Shown: positions 6,064 through 8,741 of the stretch, one piece after another | Position numbering within the stretch: position 1 is the first letter of the stretch | Layout of the letters: the number at the start of each line of letters is the position of its first letter | Assembly: GCA_966211305.1 (NCBI GenBank) | Contig: CBIHPC010000265.1 | Span: 1-8,741 of the forward strand | Reading direction: 5' to 3' | DNA from: Niastella sp966211305 | Lineage (GTDB): Bacteria; Bacteroidota; Bacteroidia; Chitinophagales; Chitinophagaceae | DNA length: 8,741 nucleotides | The notes under the pieces: model-generated | What the model was told of the DNA's origin: nothing | What the model saw: the letters and a program-made list of their open reading frames with translations, nothing else | Databases searched by the model: none | Position numbers and translations under genes: made by a program

Positions 6064-6424
6064 CTATCCTTACGACACCCGGCTCGATGTTAAATACGAT
6101 CACCTCGAACTGGTTGATGTGCCCGCAATAGTAAAGGCCAATCAGCATAAATGGTTCAACCAAACGCTTACAAAAGTGAACGACAGCGTGGTGCGCGTGG
6201 CGATCATAGAAGGGGAGTATCACTGGCACAAACATGATAATGACGATGAATTCTTTTTTGTGCTGGAAGGGCAACTGCTCATCGATCTGGAAGACAAAAC
6301 TATTGCACTAAATCCCTGGGAAGGTTTCACCATTCCCAAAGGTGTTGTTCACCGCACGCGTGCGCTTGTAAAAACGGTAATGTTAATGGTGGAAACGAGT
6401 GAAATTGTTCCTACGGGTGATTGA
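6053..6424 (+). CDS. Small cupin-domain protein (123 aa)
   Basis: A single-domain cupin, a small beta-barrel that usually holds one metal ion. Motif 1 is complete: His59, His61, Glu66 and Gly73 fit HXHX4EX6G (HWHKHDNDDEFFFVLEG). Motif 2 is PKGVVH with His100 as the fourth ligand. There is no signal peptide, so it is cytoplasmic. Proteins like this include isomerases, dioxygenases and sugar-binding regulators; nothing in the sequence decides between them. Its ATG lies inside the end of the beta-helix gene (11-nt overlap, different frame), a layout that suggests translational coupling. With the upstream gene broken at 4315, expression of this cupin could be reduced. It could take part in handling a sugar product of the beta-helix protein, but that is inference from position only. 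Confidence 0.88.
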   Translation: MENNYPYDTRLDVKYDHLELVDVPAIVKANQHKWFNQTLTKVNDSVVRVAIIEGEYHWHKHDNDDEFFFVLEGQLLIDLEDKTIALNPWEGFTIPKGVVHRTRALVKTVMLMVETSEIVPTGD

Positions 6425-6517
6425 TACGAAGTAGGAGGTAAGAAGTAGGAAAAGTCCGATTATTTAAGTCTGACTATAAAATTCGTGAGTTTTGTACTTC
6501 GTACACCTTGCTTTTAT
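6425..6517. repeat. Heptad-periodic element with inverted arms (TACGAAG/CTTCGTA words)
   Basis: It begins directly after the cupin stop. The left words TACGAAG TAGGAGG TAAGAAG TAGGAAA (6425-6452) step in sevens. AGTCCGA (6453) and AGTCTGA (6467) continue the step, as does AGTTTTG (6488). The right arm starts with TACTTCG at 6495, exactly 70 nt (ten heptads) from the first. TACGAAGTA (6425-6433) and TACTTCGTA (6495-6503) are perfect reverse complements. No gene is seen here. Confidence 0.7.
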
Positions 6518-6530
6518 TCTTATTTTACAT

Positions 6531-6577
6531 AATAAAAAAGATGCTGTCTGAATTTATGAGGCAGCATCTTTTTTATT
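6531..6577. terminator. Bidirectional intrinsic terminator between convergent genes
   Basis: A perfect 16-bp inverted repeat, AATAAAAAAGATGCTG (6531-6546) and CAGCATCTTTTTTATT (6562-6577), extends by a wobble pair and two more pairs to a 9-nt loop (6550-6558). The A-run on the left and T-run on the right give a U-tract in both directions, so it can end transcripts of the cupin gene (plus) and of the lipoprotein gene (minus), whose stop lies 19 nt away at 6596. Confidence 0.9.
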
Positions 6578-6595
6578 GACTATCTGCAAAAAATA

Positions 6596-8209
6596 TTACT
6601 CAACCAGCTTTGTTACACTTTCATGCAATTCTAACGTGTCGATAGTAGCGGTAGCCTGAAACAATTCCACCACTACCTGTTTACGTGCGGTTGTCCACCG
6701 GCCAAGCGTAACATTATAAACACCCCCCATCATACTAAACAAACCGGCATCGGTAGCTGCAGTCGGGTGCGCTTCATTAACAGGGTAAGGCATACTGGCT
6801 GTATTGCCATTGGAACGGTAATGCAGATAAGGTACAACCACAGGTTTATAGGTAACGGGATCTATGCTAACCGAATACATAGAGTACCAGTCGTTATTAC
6901 AGATCCTGTAGCCCAGTGTGGGGGTTTTGTTGGCATCATAAACAGCGGCGCCGCCGCCTGTAGCCACAAACAATACATCTTCAGGCACTGAAGTTTCGGT
7001 AACGGTAGTTCCTTTAAAGATGGCTACCCCGCAGGTATTTCCGCTATTGGGCCATGGGCCCGAGGTGCTGAACGCACTAGCGCGAACAAGCCCGCCATCG
7101 CCTTTATTGGGGTTTGTGCCGCTGGTAGTAAACGTTTCTTGATAATAGTTTGCGGTAGCCGGAAAAGCATGAGCGCCTCCTGAACCATTGATCTTTTTGC
7201 CCTGGAAGCCAAAATAAAAAAACTTCCCTTTTTGTACGTTGCCCGTTGTAATGTCCCATTTAATGGTACGCTGCCCGCCGGTAGCCCAGCCTGCATCGAG
7301 CGGCGTATTGGAACTGGCAGTGCCCGCATTGCCACAGAATACGATGCTGTACGGTGTAACGGTAAAGTCTATATCTTTAGTAGCCATCATTTGTACGTAT
7401 TCATACCCGCCGTCGGCGCCTTTGGGGTCGCTTTGGATCCCGGTTATCAGCAGGTCCTGTGCAGATGATCCCATATTTACTATATCATCTTCATTCCTTG
7501 TTCTGAATTGTATAGATCCCTCGGGAGTACCGAAAGGAATGCCTACATAAGCCCCCAGCGCGTTTGGCGTTTTTTGCGCATAACTTACAGCCGGGTCGGT
7601 ATACATTACCAGGTCGCCAAAACCATCATTGATCTTTTTGGTACCGCTGATCACTTCTCCCGGCTGCGGCGCAGGGTTCAGGCTGCTTTTATTAAAAAGG
7701 CAGAGTGTGCTTTCATAGTTCTCAGGTTTGGCCTGCAGCTGGGCAATTGTTATGGCGTTGATGGCAACCGTTCCTTTACCCCTGGAGGTAAAATTAGATT
7801 CAGAAAGGCCTGTGATCATTAAAATGCCGTTTTTACGTGTTAATGTACCGCCGGTGATATCAATCAGCAGGGAGTCTCCGGTATGATATTTGGCCGCAGC
7901 AGCGCCCAATTCAATGGAAATACCTCTTATCAAACCCAGGCGGCGGTTATCCTGAACCACCAGCAGGCCGTCGGGAAGATTTTTTTCCGTGTGGTCCGAT
8001 ATAACTACCACGGCCAGTTTCGAAGCACCATACAGATTGTCCTTTGAAAGCACCACGTCCTGGTCTTTATAAAGCGGGCGCACATCCAGAATAGCCCCTA
8101 CGTCATTAGGCTCACCACCCGGATAGTTCTTGTAAGTTTTGGTGCAACTGTTTATTGCCGCAGCTATGCTTATTATTAATAATAGATTTACTAAATATTT
8201 CATCTTCAT
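6596..8209 (-). CDS. DUF5689-domain lipoprotein with a lamin-tail-like region (537 aa)
   Basis: Residues 1-21 form a lipoprotein signal peptide (basic MKMK, then hydrophobic VNLLLIISIAAAI) ending in INSC with Cys22 as the lipid anchor. The residues after Cys (TKTYKNYPGG) lack the acidic surface-export signal known from Bacteroidota, so the protein may stay periplasm-facing. Residues about 38-245 match the DUF5689 pattern (KLAVVVISDHTEKNLPDGLLVVQD, GDSLLIDITGG, then a conserved RTRNEDDI end), likely OB-like folds. Residues about 252-410 (LLITGIQSDPKGADGGYEYV) resemble a lamin-tail domain. No catalytic residues are apparent; a binding role in the outer membrane is likely. The gene follows the SusD-like gene by 22 nt and is probably cotranscribed with it; a run of nine A lies 2 nt before the ATG, a stretch liable to slippage. 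A second ATG (8203) is also possible. Confidence 0.82.
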   Translation of the reverse strand: MKMKYLVNLLLIISIAAAINSCTKTYKNYPGGEPNDVGAILDVRPLYKDQDVVLSKDNLYGASKLAVVVISDHTEKNLPDGLLVVQDNRRLGLIRGISIELGAAAAKYHTGDSLLIDITGGTLTRKNGILMITGLSESNFTSRGKGTVAINAITIAQLQAKPENYESTLCLFNKSSLNPAPQPGEVISGTKKINDGFGDLVMYTDPAVSYAQKTPNALGAYVGIPFGTPEGSIQFRTRNEDDIVNMGSSAQDLLITGIQSDPKGADGGYEYVQMMATKDIDFTVTPYSIVFCGNAGTASSNTPLDAGWATGGQRTIKWDITTGNVQKGKFFYFGFQGKKINGSGGAHAFPATANYYQETFTTSGTNPNKGDGGLVRASAFSTSGPWPNSGNTCGVAIFKGTTVTETSVPEDVLFVATGGGAAVYDANKTPTLGYRICNNDWYSMYSVSIDPVTYKPVVVPYLHYRSNGNTASMPYPVNEAHPTAATDAGLFSMMGGVYNVTLGRWTTARKQVVVELFQATATIDTLELHESVTKLVE

Positions 8210-8231
8210 GATTTTTTTTTAGTTGAAACAC

Positions 8232-8741
8232 TTAAGGCCGTTGCCACCAAACATTGGTAAATATTTCATCGGGCCCCTGTGCCGCTACCGCAGCCTTATA
8301 GTTTACGGGGTTGGCAGCCTGTACATATACAGGATATACCAGGCGTGCAGGCATTACGCCATTGTTTTCCAGGCCCGGCCCTTTGGGTAGAACAGGGTGC
8401 CCGGTACGCCTGTATTCAAACCACTGTTGCAGGTCGGTCATAAACAGCGCATAGTATTTTTGCAGGTGGATCATTTCCATTTTCTGGTCTAATGGATAAC
8501 TATCATCCCAAATTTCACCGGCAGCGTCAAGGTTGAGAAGATGCCCGGTAAATTCTGCAGAAGGTATGGTTTCGGGAAAGTTGGGCACCCAGTAATTGAT
8601 GGCAGCCGCTATGCCCTGGTGATACCATGTTTTCGTATCGCCGCTGATCCATCCCTTTGCACTTGCTTCCGCGAGTATAAACAGTACTTCGGCATACTGC
8701 ATAATAATACCGGTGTTGGGGTTTTGCTGAAGCGACCATAC
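8232..8741 (-). CDS. SusD/RagB-family outer-membrane protein, C-terminal part (runs off the window)
   Basis: The minus frame is open from the window edge to the TAA at 8232, giving 169 residues. It contains the SusD hallmark helix IIMQYAEVLFILAEASAKG (residues 12-30), the Trp-rich segment WYHQGIAAAINYWV, and the conserved DLQQWFEYRRTGHPVL near the C-terminus, followed by the usual proline-rich ending and a final WWQRP. SusD-like lipoproteins sit on the outer face of the outer membrane and deliver a glycan or peptide to a SusC-type TonB-dependent porin. The N-terminus and the SusC partner would lie beyond base 8741. The motif set fits the SusD_2 (RagB-associated) branch. Substrate cannot be inferred from this portion. 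Confidence 0.9.
   Translation of the reverse strand, partial: VWSLQQNPNTGIIMQYAEVLFILAEASAKGWISGDTKTWYHQGIAAAINYWVPNFPETIPSAEFTGHLLNLDAAGEIWDDSYPLDQKMEMIHLQKYYALFMTDLQQWFEYRRTGHPVLPKGPGLENNGVMPARLVYPVYVQAANPVNYKAAVAAQGPDEIFTNVWWQRP

Noticed and set aside
7024..7550. Several 78-103-residue frames on both strands inside the lipoprotein gene
   Set aside because: They are overlapping frames of one well-supported gene, with no motifs or start context of their own.

Overview
The window looks like a chromosomal stretch from a Bacteroidota member, most likely Chitinophagaceae (Chitinophaga/Niastella-like). This is inferred from a SusD-family protein next to a DUF5689 lipoprotein, AT-rich start regions with no Shine-Dalgarno sequence, TAnnTTTG-type -7 elements and the family relationships of the proteins. 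No phage, IS, CRISPR, tRNA or rRNA signal was seen.

Layout. Bases 1-242 (minus) hold the N-terminus of a dihydroorotase-family protein. Bases 436-1395 (minus) encode a D-2-hydroxyacid dehydrogenase of the glycerate dehydrogenase type. Reading plus from 1613 come a 77-residue protein of unknown function, an extended-SDR NAD-dependent epimerase/dehydratase (1951-2937), a long secreted beta-helix (GH28-like) gene split by one in-frame TAA at 4315-4317 (3163-6063), and a small cupin (6053-6424) whose start overlaps the end of the beta-helix gene by 11 nt. A strong bidirectional hairpin terminator (6531-6577) separates these from a minus-strand unit: the C-terminal part of a SusD-like outer-membrane lipoprotein (8232-8741, running off the window) followed 22 nt later by a DUF5689 lipoprotein (6596-8209).

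How they work together. SusD plus DUF5689 lipoprotein is the tail of a TonB-dependent uptake locus whose SusC would lie beyond base 8741. The beta-helix gene and cupin form a coupled pair, plausibly carbohydrate-related. The rest (dehydrogenase, SDR, small protein) looks like unlinked metabolic genes.

The two most notable observations are (1) the clean nonsense codon that cuts the beta-helix gene exactly between its Fn3-like module and its beta-helix, with the reading frame intact for about 580 codons beyond; and (2) four intergenic elements (1447-1580, 1848-1920, 2941-3096, 6425-6517), each spelled from a different word, yet all with a 7-nt period and with reverse-complementary arms. Three of them begin 0-3 nt after a stop codon. 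I saw no recognisable defence or mobile system.
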